Assembly: GCA_964520865.1 (NCBI GenBank) | Contig: CAZFOY010000006.1 | Coordinates: 1 to 64,000, forward strand | Length of the DNA: 64,000 nucleotides | Direction: 5' to 3' | Source of the DNA: CAVQCT01 sp964520865 | GTDB lineage: Bacteria > Zixibacteria > MSB-5A5 > GN15 > FEB-12 | Shown here: positions 50,378 to 58,446 of the stretch, in pieces | How the letters are laid out: each line of letters starts with the position of its first letter | Position numbering within the stretch: position 1 is the stretch's first letter | Made by a program: the position numbers and the translations under genes | Notes under the pieces: model-generated | What the model was told of the DNA's origin: nothing | What the model saw: only the letters and a program-made list of their open reading frames with translations | Databases searched by the model: none

Positions 50378-51440
50378 ATCTGCATCGGAGGTCGATCAAG
50401 CGATTAGTCGCGAGTTCTCTCAAAGCTCAACCGGCATGGCGTCATGCTGCCGGACGACAGTTATGCTGATCGTCTGTCTCATGACGGTCGCATCGCTTAA
50501 GGCAGAGACTGCGGTCCAGAGTGAGCGGGCTCACCGGATAGCTTTGTTGATCTGGCAGAGTCAGTTCACCGCGGCAATCGACAGCTGTCAGAGTCTGGTC
50601 AGGCAGGAGTCATTCAATCCGCTCGGTTATTGCCTGCTGGGGATAACCTTTCATTCGATCAACAGTCAGTATCGCACCGACCGATACGCCGACTCGGTAA
50701 TGTGGAATCTCGATACGGCAATCGCGCTGGCCGATCAAAGAGTGAAAGCGGAGGGGAAGCAGAAAGGTCTTCTGTTCGTTCTTGGGTCTGCCTACGGATA
50801 CCGGGCTCTGGAACAGTCGGCCTACGGCCACTGGTGGGCGGCCTTTAAAGACGGACACCGCAGTTGCTCAGATCTCGAAGCAGCGTATCGTCTCGATACT
50901 TCTCTTACGGAAGCGCTTCTCGGTATCGGTGATTATCACTACTGGAAGTCGGCAAAGTCGAAGGCGGTTACGTGGCTTCCGTTCGTGAAAGACAGGCGGA
51001 AGGACGGGATCGGGGAGATCCGCCAGGTGTTGCACGCGGAATCGGGAGCCGAGCTGAATGCGGCGAAATCCTTGATGCCGATCTACCTGAACGAAGCACA
51101 ATATGCGCGAGTAATCAAGCTCGTGGATTCACTCAATTTATCAGGTTATTGCGATCCGAGTTGTCTGTTGCAGAAAGTTAAGGCCGAGATCGGATTGGAA
51201 AGTTGGGATACGGCCGCTCTGACGCTGGAGGAGCTATACAGGGCATGGGAAAATTCTCCGTTTTTCGACAGTTGCGGCGCCTGTGAAGCCGAGTTTCTCA
51301 AGGCAAAGATCCTGGAGGCGAAAGGAATGACCAACGCTGCGGACTCATGCCTGGAAGACATTCTGGCCAAGAAAGATTCCTGTACGACGAACGGCTACTT
51401 CAGACAGACGGCTTCGGACGCACAGGCCATGCTACATTGA
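50361..51440 (+). CDS. Exported TPR-like protein of unknown function
   Basis: This 359-aa protein starts inside the GT9 gene behind AAGGAG. The first 30 residues are polar, then a hydrophobic export segment (TVMLIVCLMTVASLKAE, about 33-49) appears, so translation may really begin at an internal ATG near residue 26 or 35. The body is tandem helical hairpins (AALLIW-type, YCLLGITFHSINSQYRTDRY, FVLGSAYGYRALEQSAYG, ALLGIGDYHYWKSAKSKAVTWLPF) like Sel1/TPR solenoids. Coupling with GT9 suggests a role in envelope assembly; this is inference. Confidence 0.78.
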   Translation: MSHSSRSASEVDQAISREFSQSSTGMASCCRTTVMLIVCLMTVASLKAETAVQSERAHRIALLIWQSQFTAAIDSCQSLVRQESFNPLGYCLLGITFHSINSQYRTDRYADSVMWNLDTAIALADQRVKAEGKQKGLLFVLGSAYGYRALEQSAYGHWWAAFKDGHRSCSDLEAAYRLDTSLTEALLGIGDYHYWKSAKSKAVTWLPFVKDRRKDGIGEIRQVLHAESGAELNAAKSLMPIYLNEAQYARVIKLVDSLNLSGYCDPSCLLQKVKAEIGLESWDTAALTLEELYRAWENSPFFDSCGACEAEFLKAKILEAKGMTNAADSCLEDILAKKDSCTTNGYFRQTASDAQAMLH

Positions 51441-51459
51441 CGTGAAGCTGGCTTGATTT

Positions 51460-52149
51460 CTACTTAAATTCGAGGATGACCAGCCATCGCAGCAGGTCAG
51501 GGAACGAGTGGTAGGTTAACCGTGAGCAGTGATTATCGAACACAGTCCGTAATTCGGATTCATCGGGGAAATTCTTGATCACGCTGAATTGAGAACCGTC
51601 GGGCAGGGTACGCAGGCTGATCCGGTTGCCGTAGTCATCGTAATGACACTCTTCGTTTTGGAAATACTCACTGCAAAGCATGTCGAGAAAAACCGCGGTC
51701 GAGCCGGGGGCCATTGCCTTAGTGACGGCCGCCATGAATGTATGAATCTTCTGTTTCGGTACATGCGACAACCAGTCTGCCGCGAACAATAAGCTATAGT
51801 TTCGGCCGACTCCTTCCGGATTGTAGGCATCGCCGTTTAACAGGGTTACGTTTGTATATTTGGAGAGTTTGTCGCGGGCAATCTCTAACGCGACCCTGCT
51901 TTGATCGAAAGCATCCACCAACGCGGCCCGCTTAGCAAGGACCTGTGTCCAGTTCCCCGTTCCGCATGCGACTTCGAGAACTCGTGCTCCCCGTATGACC
52001 GGGGCAAGCAGTTCGATTATCGGGCTGAGCGCCGCCTCCAATTGGGCGTTCGACGTATAGCTCATATACTGGTCGTGCCAGGGCGCCCGCGCTTCGTAGT
52101 AGCGGTTCATTTGCTCGATCAGATCATCGGAAGGTTGTCCGGAATTCAT
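51460..52149 (-). CDS. SAM-dependent methyltransferase (class I)
   Basis: This protein of about 229 aa has the Rossmann motif I VLEVACGTGNWTQVLA (about residues 50-65), then VDAFDQS (motif II) and FAADWLSHVPKQKI (motif IV). YYEARAPWHDQYMSY at the N-terminus is typical of small-molecule methyltransferases of the UbiE/Methyltransf_25 type. The frame is open far upstream, but that part overlaps asnA, and the family start is ATG 52149. The ribosome-binding site is weak. The substrate is unknown. Confidence 0.88.
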   Translation of the reverse strand: MNSGQPSDDLIEQMNRYYEARAPWHDQYMSYTSNAQLEAALSPIIELLAPVIRGARVLEVACGTGNWTQVLAKRAALVDAFDQSRVALEIARDKLSKYTNVTLLNGDAYNPEGVGRNYSLLFAADWLSHVPKQKIHTFMAAVTKAMAPGSTAVFLDMLCSEYFQNEECHYDDYGNRISLRTLPDGSQFSVIKNFPDESELRTVFDNHCSRLTYHSFPDLLRWLVILEFK

Positions 52150-52170
52150 GCTTCGAATGTATCTTTCTGA

Positions 52171-52205
52171 CAAAAGAAGGTCAAGACCCCGGCGGGCCTT
52201 GACCT
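52171..52205 (-). terminator. Terminator of asnA
   Basis: On the minus strand AGGTCAAG/CTTGACCT (52178-52185 with 52198-52205) forms a stem followed by TTCTTTTG. It sits between asnA and the methyltransferase, so the two genes are probably not one unit. Confidence 0.7.
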
Positions 52206-52235
52206 CGTCTTTATGCGATTTGCACAATCGGCTGA

Positions 52236-53363
52236 CTATTCCAGTACGTGGATATTCTTCTTCGCGCAAATATCCTTGAGCTGTTTCGGCCAAACGGTCA
52301 CGGTGACCTCGCCCAGATGAGCCGTGCGCAAGAGATACATATAGGTGCGCGCCTGTCCGATTCCACCGCCGACTGACAGCGGAATTCTGTCGTCGAGAAT
52401 CGCCTGATGATACGGCAGTTTGAGAAAGTCGAGCTGCCCGGACATCTCCAGCTGCTGTTTCATCGTGTCCTTCGTAACTCGGATGCCCATTGAGGTCAGT
52501 TCGTGACGTCGCTTGGTTACCGGATTCCATACGAGGATGTCGCCGTTGAGGCCGTGAGTATCCTTGCCCGTTTCCGATTGGGTTGATGTTACCCAGTCGT
52601 CGTAATCGGCCGCGCGCATTTCGTGGGGATAGCCGTCTTTGAGCACCCAGCCGATTCCGATAATGAATACGGCCGGATATTCCTGCAGGATTTTGGTTTC
52701 GCGTTGCTTGCGCGGAAGGTCCGGATATTTCGCAAGAAGATCTTCGGCGTGAATGAATGTCAGTTCCTCCGGGAACTCGGGATATCTCGGATCCTTAAGG
52801 GCAGGGAACATCTCGCGTGCGTGCATGCCGGCCCCGCGAATCACCTTCCATATTTTGCGAACCGTGTCCTTCAGGTATTCCAGATTTCTTTCCTTGTCGG
52901 TGATGCGACGTTCCCAGTCCCATTGATCGACATACGAGCTGTGATCATGATCGAGGAAGTAATCCTTGCGAACGGCACGCATATCGGTACAGACGCCCTG
53001 GCCGTTCTGGCATTCGAACTGAGCCAGAGCCATTCTTTTCCATTTGGTGGCAGCTTGCACCACCTGGGCGGTCAGACGCGGATCTATGCCGAGTCCGCAG
53101 GGGAATTCCACCGGTGTTCGTGATCCGTCGCGATCCAGATAATCGTTGACTCCGGAGTCTCGGTCGACGATCAACGGTACCTGGACCATGCTGAGATTCA
53201 GCTCTTTGCACAGATTGTCTTCGATATACCGCTTGATCGCATATAGCGCTTTCTGGGTGTCCAGGCGATTCAGAAGCGGAGAGTAGCCGGTTGGCAGTAT
53301 CTTCTCTACTTCTTCGTAGGTGCTAATACCTGGTCCGGCCAGATCTGCTTGCTTTGTAGACAT
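52236..53363 (-). CDS. asnA: Aspartate-ammonia ligase (asparagine synthetase A)
   Basis: This 375-aa class-II-aaRS-like enzyme makes asparagine from aspartate, ammonia and ATP. Diagnostic segments are LNLSMVQVPLIVDRDSGVND, RTPVEFPCGLG, MRAVRKDYFLDHDHSSYVDQWDWE, LNGDILVWNPVTKRRHELTSMGIRV and PLSVGGGIGQARTYMYLLRT. It is some 45 aa longer than Escherichia coli AsnA (330 aa), mostly through an insertion around residues 180-230. AAGGAG precedes the ATG. It uses free ammonia, consistent with an ammonium transporter elsewhere in the window. Confidence 0.97.
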   Translation of the reverse strand: MSTKQADLAGPGISTYEEVEKILPTGYSPLLNRLDTQKALYAIKRYIEDNLCKELNLSMVQVPLIVDRDSGVNDYLDRDGSRTPVEFPCGLGIDPRLTAQVVQAATKWKRMALAQFECQNGQGVCTDMRAVRKDYFLDHDHSSYVDQWDWERRITDKERNLEYLKDTVRKIWKVIRGAGMHAREMFPALKDPRYPEFPEELTFIHAEDLLAKYPDLPRKQRETKILQEYPAVFIIGIGWVLKDGYPHEMRAADYDDWVTSTQSETGKDTHGLNGDILVWNPVTKRRHELTSMGIRVTKDTMKQQLEMSGQLDFLKLPYHQAILDDRIPLSVGGGIGQARTYMYLLRTAHLGEVTVTVWPKQLKDICAKKNIHVLE

Positions 53364-53472
53364 GTTGATTATTTCTCCTTACGCTAAAGTGTCGTACTAT
53401 TCAGAACTGTAGCCCACCCGGAACGCAGAGTACTGCTTTACGAGACGTTGATGTCTATCCCGGATGTGTCAT

Positions 53473-54180
53473 TCAACCAATCTGGGTTCCTTCATCTACC
53501 CCGACCGATTCGTCAGCGACCCACATGTTGTCGTCCGAGATCCACGAGTGTCTGCCGAAATTCCGCTTGAGATTGAAGAATTCCTCGACCGTTCCCGGTT
53601 CTCTTGGCCATAGGCTGTTAAGCAGTGTGATTGCTGCCCCGATGTCGATTACTTTGAAATTCCCCGATCCCGCCTCACCCGAATCGGGATGAATGACCAG
53701 ATAGTGAAACCCCGCCGATTTGAGATCAGTCTTGAGGGTTGACAGCGTACTGCTGGGAGGAACGCCATGTAGAACGAGGACTTTTCGCCTGTCCCAGCAT
53801 CGAACCGCCGACACAATGCGAACCAGACGATCAAGCGCCTTATAATACCGCAGCATCGCGCCGACTTTCTCGCCGCATGGATCGCCCGAACCCTTCAGGC
53901 AGTCCGGGATGCGATACTCCGTCTTGAGCTGGTCCATGCAACAGGTAAGACCGCACTCCATGCTGTCGGATACGATTTTCGGGAAGGGGATGGAGTAAGT
54001 GTAGTCGACCCCTTCGGACGTGACCACTACCGAGTCGTCGTTGAGGATAACATGGGGATCGGTTTGACCGAGTAAGGTCAAAAGATAGACTTGACTGAGC
54101 GCGTCCAGCGCGACCTCGCGAACAAGTTCCTCGGCCGTCAACTTTTCGCCGCTCCACGGTGAGATCCAGGTAGCTGTCAT
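53473..54180 (-). CDS. Protein of unknown function
   Basis: This 235-aa protein is not recognised. It lacks a signal peptide and membrane segments. ECGLTCCMDQLK (about residue 75) together with a later IPDCLKGSGDPCG gives a cysteine cluster that could bind a metal. The C-terminal half (RRKVLVLHGVPPSSTLSTLK, FHYLVIHPDSGEAGSGNFKVIDIGAAITLLN) has a Rossmann-like beta-alpha pattern. The consensus promoter at 54228-54256 and an AAAGGTGA site support expression. It is a single gene. Confidence 0.72.
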   Translation of the reverse strand: MTATWISPWSGEKLTAEELVREVALDALSQVYLLTLLGQTDPHVILNDDSVVVTSEGVDYTYSIPFPKIVSDSMECGLTCCMDQLKTEYRIPDCLKGSGDPCGEKVGAMLRYYKALDRLVRIVSAVRCWDRRKVLVLHGVPPSSTLSTLKTDLKSAGFHYLVIHPDSGEAGSGNFKVIDIGAAITLLNSLWPREPGTVEEFFNLKRNFGRHSWISDDNMWVADESVGVDEGTQIG

Positions 54181-54227
54181 TGGCTAATCACCTTTCGCAC
54201 CTATCCGGTTCCTATCTAACCACAGAT

Positions 54228-54256
54228 AATATAGATAAATCTGTCTATACTGTCAA
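54228..54256 (-). promoter_or_regulatory. Near-consensus sigma70 promoter
   Basis: On the minus strand TTGACA (complement of 54251-54256) and TATATT (complement of 54228-54233) are 17 bp apart, 48 bp before the start of the unknown protein. Confidence 0.85.
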
Positions 54257-54438
54257 GGCGCAGCGTCACTATTGCGATGGCGAGGCAAGGACATGTCACT
54301 AACGCCCCGTAGCCGATCAATCAGGTCATTTGTTTGTCGAGAAGATTTAGCAGACGTGCGCTCGGGAATTCGGGATCGATTACATCGGATATTCCTGCAA
54401 AATTAAGCCAGGTCTTGTATGCTGCCGCGCTGGACCGT

Positions 54439-55161
54439 CTAATCCTTCACGCAACGGATCGACAGTCCGCCCTTCTTTATGCAGGTTTCGAAGTGTGCTG
54501 CTGAGTCTGAATAGACAACACTAAACGCCCACGCGGAATCTCCGGTTGCTCTCGTGCTCGTCCAGAAATTACCGGAGAAACCCAAATTACGATTCGGAAC
54601 TTGTACCCAGGCCCCGCCCGGCAAGGCAGTGAAGCCGCTCGCATTTGTTGCCCCGGCATTAGGACTCGCCCAATGTTCCGTTCCAACCTCCTTGAGCTTG
54701 CCCCCGGCAACGCTGTCCCCGCCGAGATAGTCTATGAGTTCCTGCCATTCTTGCAGGCTGGGAATATGCCATCCCTTCGGCGCAACCCCACGGGTGTCAT
54801 CGAGAGCATACCCATTGTAAATTCGTCCGAAATAGTTGCCGAGAGCCGTGTCGTTGCCGTAATTGCCATATGCCCCGGTGGTCAATAGATCCCACGAAGA
54901 GGCGCTCGGATGAGGAATTGGCTCTCCGCTGCGGTAATGTGTGACCTTGAGATTCTCAGCCATCCAGATCTGATCGCCAATCTTCACAGTCTTATAAACG
55001 TTACCGTCGACATCAATCGCCGCGGCGGGCTGTTCCGACTTGGTCGGACTGTCTCCGCCGCACGAGATCGTCATGAGGGATGTTACTACAAGCAGAGAAA
55101 GCAGGATAGAAAGAAACACCAGCCGAACGCATTTTGAACAATTTGGTTGAATAGTTTGCAT
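54439..55161 (-). CDS. FISUMP-domain lipoprotein
   Basis: This 240-aa protein has a long signal ending in the lipobox MTISCGG (Cys at about residue 34). It then has the FISUMP (Fibrobacter succinogenes major paralogous) domain: DVDGNVYKTVKIGDQIWMAENLK, GVAPKGWHIPSLQEWQELIDYLGG, FTALPGGAW, and WTSTRATGDSAWAF ending LSIRCVKD. The domain is C-type-lectin-like and is found on surface proteins of FCB bacteria. GAGGAGG precedes the ATG. It probably sits on the outer membrane. Confidence 0.92.
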   Translation of the reverse strand: MQTIQPNCSKCVRLVFLSILLSLLVVTSLMTISCGGDSPTKSEQPAAAIDVDGNVYKTVKIGDQIWMAENLKVTHYRSGEPIPHPSASSWDLLTTGAYGNYGNDTALGNYFGRIYNGYALDDTRGVAPKGWHIPSLQEWQELIDYLGGDSVAGGKLKEVGTEHWASPNAGATNASGFTALPGGAWVQVPNRNLGFSGNFWTSTRATGDSAWAFSVVYSDSAAHFETCIKKGGLSIRCVKD

Positions 55162-55418
55162 CTAGTCCTCCTCGTCGAACACGCAGTTGCCCATAGACTT
55201 CAATAGATACTTATCTTTCACTTAAGATACACTATCGGCTCCATGTTGTAAACCGATTTCCTTGGACACGGGGAGGCCAGTGTCTCGTCCCGTTTCGGCC
55301 AAAAGAAGACAAGAGCTGTCATGATCGGCCGCACCGACTCAGCGATTTTCCGCTTTCCGGTCCGAAAGTCCGGTTCTTTTGGAAGATGATCTCACCAAAT
55401 GTCTTTGCTGCGATGCTG

Positions 55419-55449
55419 AAAAAAGCCCCTCGTGTCGACAAGGGGCTTT
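55419..55449 (-). terminator. Rho-independent terminator of the S74 gene
   Basis: A 9-bp stem AAAGCCCCT/AGGGGCTTT (55422-55430 with 55441-55449) is followed on the minus strand by a run of T. It lies 22 bp past the stop codon of the S74 stalk protein. Confidence 0.9.
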
Positions 55450-55471
55450 CGATGTCGGAGTGCTTCTGGTA

Positions 55472-57391
55472 TTACTTTTGTCCCAGTATCGGACTGCCGT
55501 TCGAAGACATTGCCTGGGTAAGCTGGTTCATCTGTGCTTCGAGTTTCGCAAGCCGATCCTTGAGCGACTTAATCTCCTGCTGCTGTTTCTTGACCGCCGA
55601 GATGAGTACCGGCGTGAGATGGGCGTAGTCCAGTGAGTACATTCCATCGGAGCCTTGCGAAACGATCTGCGGAAGGACCTCCTTGACTTCCTGCGCAATT
55701 AGCCCGATCTGCTCTTTGGACGTGAAGTGACGTTCCGGATATTCCTTTTGACGCCAGTGATACTTGACGGGATTTAGCTTCTCTATTGCAGCTAATCCGC
55801 CGGTTAGGGGTGCGATATCTTTCTTCAACCGGCGATCGGACTGCTGGCACATGCCGTTGGTCGCGCAGATAGTGCCGACAACGTCCACCTCATAGGCAGG
55901 GTTCGGGTTGTTGACGCCGATTTTACCGGACGAGGGAGTTGAATTGGCGAGCAGTGCAATCATCCCGCCACTGCCTCCACCTCCGCCGTACAGGGTGATG
56001 CCGGCCTGAGTATCATCACCATCGATATCGACGATGCTCGAAGAATCCGTGCCCGAATTCGCTATCTTCAGGATCGTCACATGACCGTGGTGGCCGCTAC
56101 CATCGACATAATTCGACACTACCACGCCGCTATCGGGTGCCGAATTATCACCGACCTGGATGGCCGGCAGTTCCGGATTGCCGTCGAGATCGATCAGATT
56201 CGTGCTGTCCTGCCCGTTGTTGTGGATCTTGAGAATCGTAACGTGCCCGTGATGTTTGTAATGATCAATCACGCTGGAAACGACAATGCCGCTGTCCGGA
56301 TTATCGGTGTCTTGCAACTGAATCGCAGGCAGTTCCGGATTGCCGTCGAGATCGATCAGATTCGTGCTGTCCTGGCCGTTGTTGTGGATCTTGAGAATCG
56401 TAACGTGCCCGTGATGTTTGTAATGATCAATCACGCTTGAAACGACAATGCCGCTGTCCGGATTATCGGTGTCCTGCAACTGTATCGCAGGCAGTTCCGG
56501 GTTACCGTCGAGATCGATCATCCCGGTGGTGTCAGTCCCACTGTTATGTATCTTGAGGATCGTGACGTGACCATGGTGCTTGTAATGATCGATTACGCTC
56601 GACACGACAATGCCGCTGTCCGGGTTGTCGGTATCCTGTAACTGGATGGCCGGTAATGCCGGATTGCCATCGAGGTCAATCATGTTCGTGCTGTCCTGGC
56701 CGTTGTCGTGGATCTTGAGAATCGTCACATGGCCGTGGTGTCTATGATCATCCACGAGACTCGAGACCACAATACCGCTGTCCGGGTTGCTGGTTCCCCG
56801 GACGTCAATACTGGGCAACTCAGAATTACCATCGAGATCTATCAAGCCGGTGCTGTCCTGCCCGTTGCTCGAGATTTTGAGAATGGTTACGTGTCCGTGA
56901 TGATCGAGATTGCTTACTTCGTTCCGAATGACTATCTGGCTGTCGCTCGGATTTCCACTCTGGTCTTCGAGCGTGAGTTTCCCTGCGGATGTCCGGATGT
57001 CGCCGTCGACGCTTTTCGAGACAAGAGAATAAGGAGTGGAGATGATTTGAAGGCGAGGGACCATTTCCGGATCACCACCCACCTGTATGCCCAGCCAGAG
57101 TGAAGTGTTGTCGGCAAAGAGCCTGTCGGGAAAGGGTACCGCAGTGCCGAGAGTGTAGCTGTATAGACCGTCGCGTACGCTGACCTGTCGTACTCCGCTG
57201 GTCCATAGGGCAGTGCCGGCGGTGAGAGCATCGTAAATCGAGAAGGTTACTGAATAGGTGCCGTCGGGGACCGGATCTCCGGTCGACGTGAGAAGGGTCC
57301 CTCCGTTCCTGAACTCCGGCGGCGGGGTAGCGGCTGCCCGGCCCGCGAGGATGACAACAAAGACTGCAACGAGCAATGAAGAGGTGCGCAT
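55472..57391 (-). CDS. Secreted repeat protein with C-terminal S74 chaperone domain
   Basis: This 639-aa protein has a signal peptide ending AGRAAAT (about residue 21). Its N-terminal module (EFRNGGTLLTSTGDPVPDG) is like that of the protein at 24.4 kb. Six tandem units of exactly 54 residues (about 147-466) are each marked by HHGHVTILKI. A Gly-rich linker leads to a peptidase S74 intramolecular chaperone domain (about 517-600) with the autocleavage Ser in QSDRRLKKDI and LGLIAQEVKEVLP-type helices. A C-terminal coiled coil ends it. S74 domains trimerise beta-helical fibres and then cut themselves off. It is likely a surface fibre. Confidence 0.92.
   Translation of the reverse strand: MRTSSLLVAVFVVILAGRAAATPPPEFRNGGTLLTSTGDPVPDGTYSVTFSIYDALTAGTALWTSGVRQVSVRDGLYSYTLGTAVPFPDRLFADNTSLWLGIQVGGDPEMVPRLQIISTPYSLVSKSVDGDIRTSAGKLTLEDQSGNPSDSQIVIRNEVSNLDHHGHVTILKISSNGQDSTGLIDLDGNSELPSIDVRGTSNPDSGIVVSSLVDDHRHHGHVTILKIHDNGQDSTNMIDLDGNPALPAIQLQDTDNPDSGIVVSSVIDHYKHHGHVTILKIHNSGTDTTGMIDLDGNPELPAIQLQDTDNPDSGIVVSSVIDHYKHHGHVTILKIHNNGQDSTNLIDLDGNPELPAIQLQDTDNPDSGIVVSSVIDHYKHHGHVTILKIHNNGQDSTNLIDLDGNPELPAIQVGDNSAPDSGVVVSNYVDGSGHHGHVTILKIANSGTDSSSIVDIDGDDTQAGITLYGGGGGSGGMIALLANSTPSSGKIGVNNPNPAYEVDVVGTICATNGMCQQSDRRLKKDIAPLTGGLAAIEKLNPVKYHWRQKEYPERHFTSKEQIGLIAQEVKEVLPQIVSQGSDGMYSLDYAHLTPVLISAVKKQQQEIKSLKDRLAKLEAQMNQLTQAMSSNGSPILGQK
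55994..56953 (-). repeat. Tandem 162-bp coding repeats (six units)
   Basis: The motif HHGHVTILKI begins at residues 164, 218, 272, 326, 380 and 434, exactly 54 residues (162 bp) apart. The three central units are nearly identical in DNA, while the outer ones have diverged, as expected from recent expansion inside the array. Confidence 0.95.
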
Positions 57392-57549
57392 GAAGATATC
57401 CTCCGAACGCTGTAGGTTGATTTGGTATGATATTCGTAGGTTAAATGGGTCGCGTTAAACCACGTTCTAACATAGCAGAGAATCATAAGCGGTGCAAGCA
57501 GTTTTTGCGTCGGCGAAACACCAGCCGAGAGACTTCTCGGCGTATTGAA

Positions 57550-57577
57550 TTGGACGAGTGACGGATGATTGGACGAG
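57550..57577. repeat. Direct repeat TTGGACGAG
   Basis: TTGGACGAG occurs at 57550-57558 and again at 57569-57577, 19 bp apart, about 160-185 bp upstream of the minus-strand S74 gene. It could be a pair of activator sites. Confidence 0.4.
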
Positions 57578-57751
57578 ACATTGATTTGCAATAGTGGTTC
57601 CCGTACCCGGCGGTGCACGCAGTGAGGGCCGAATGTGATAGCTGTAGCTCGTGAAGAATGATGGTATGCACCGAGTGCCTGGTGGTTTGATGTGTTTCGG
57701 ACAAAATGCGGAACCGCCGAGGACTGAAGTGTGATCGATCGCGAGCATTTA

Positions 57752-57785
57752 CACGAAATTGGACATTTGATCACGATAATGGACA
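57752..57785 (+). promoter_or_regulatory. Paired direct repeats, possible activator sites
   Basis: CACGAAATTGGACA (57752-57765) and CACGATAATGGACA (57772-57785) are copies with a 20-bp period, about two helical turns, so they face the same side of the DNA. They lie 56-90 bp upstream of the GG-N10-GC element at 57839. A third partial copy (CGGACA) is near 57695. Confidence 0.5.
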
Positions 57786-57838
57786 AACGAGAACAGTTTT
57801 CCGTAGGGCAAGGAAAATCGTTCCGGCTTTCATCAATT

Positions 57839-57855
57839 CTGGAATACTCGGTGCA
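57839..57855 (+). promoter_or_regulatory. Possible sigma54-type -24/-12 element
   Basis: CTGGAATACTCGGTGCA keeps the GG-N10-GC core of sigma54 promoters but departs from consensus in the middle (AATAC for CACG). It lies about 145 bp before the start of the gene at 58000 and downstream of the paired direct repeats. The rest of 57392-57999 contains no gene I can support. Confidence 0.35.
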
Positions 57856-57999
57856 AGATCCCATGTAATCGCATTTCAGGGCTCAAGAATTCGAATCCTT
57901 CCGCCGATAGAATCATGGGCGTCTCAATAACAGGACAATGAACACGCGGGTCATCGGATGGCTAAGTGTGGGTTCTTTCAGGAGAGGGAACATCGAAAC

Positions 58000-58446
58000 A
58001 TGTCTTACATCATCTTTACAACTCTTAGTACGGCAATTCTGTTAGCCCTGTTGATTCTGGCAGCTGGGCTTGGGTTCTATCTTTATAAGTTCCGCAAGTC
58101 GTGTCAGGATATCCTTCCTTCGAATCAAATGGACCGCATGCTAAGGGAATCGAGGGAGAAGGTTCAGGCAGCTGAGAGAGCATATGAAGAAAGAAGGAGA
58201 GAGGTGGAGCGCCTGGAAGAGGTCGCCTCGAAGAGCCTTCAAGAGCTGTTGGCTGAGAGCATGAACTGGAGGTTCGACGACAAAGATCCGATTGTGGAGA
58301 CGGATTTGGAGAACACTGCCGATGCTGCTTCTCCGTCGCAAACGCGGTTTGGTCCGGCAGGCAATTCCATCGGATCGGTAGAGTCAAAGCGCTGGTCTGC
58401 CGGTAGTCTCGGTTCTCAGAGGGAGGAACACAGCCTTGTCGATTGA
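58000..58446 (+). CDS. Single-pass membrane protein with coiled coil
   Basis: This 148-aa protein of unknown family has one membrane segment at about residues 4-26 (FTTLSTAILLALLILAAGLGFYL). A basic stop-transfer motif (YKFRKSC) and a charged coiled coil (about 50-85, ESREKVQAAERAYEERRREV) follow, then a polar low-complexity tail. An in-frame ATG at 57958 exists, but GAGAGGGA favours 58000. Its last 11 bp overlap the next gene, so the two membrane proteins are probably partners. Confidence 0.75.
   Translation: MSYIIFTTLSTAILLALLILAAGLGFYLYKFRKSCQDILPSNQMDRMLRESREKVQAAERAYEERRREVERLEEVASKSLQELLAESMNWRFDDKDPIVETDLENTADAASPSQTRFGPAGNSIGSVESKRWSAGSLGSQREEHSLVD

Noticed and set aside
57247..57864. 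205-codon minus-strand frame before the S74 gene
   Set aside because: It overlaps the S74 signal-peptide region in another frame, has unusual His/Ser/Cys composition, and covers the direct repeats.
57869..57905. TTCGAATCC resembling a tRNA T loop
   Set aside because: The five bases on either side do not pair and no acceptor stem is present.
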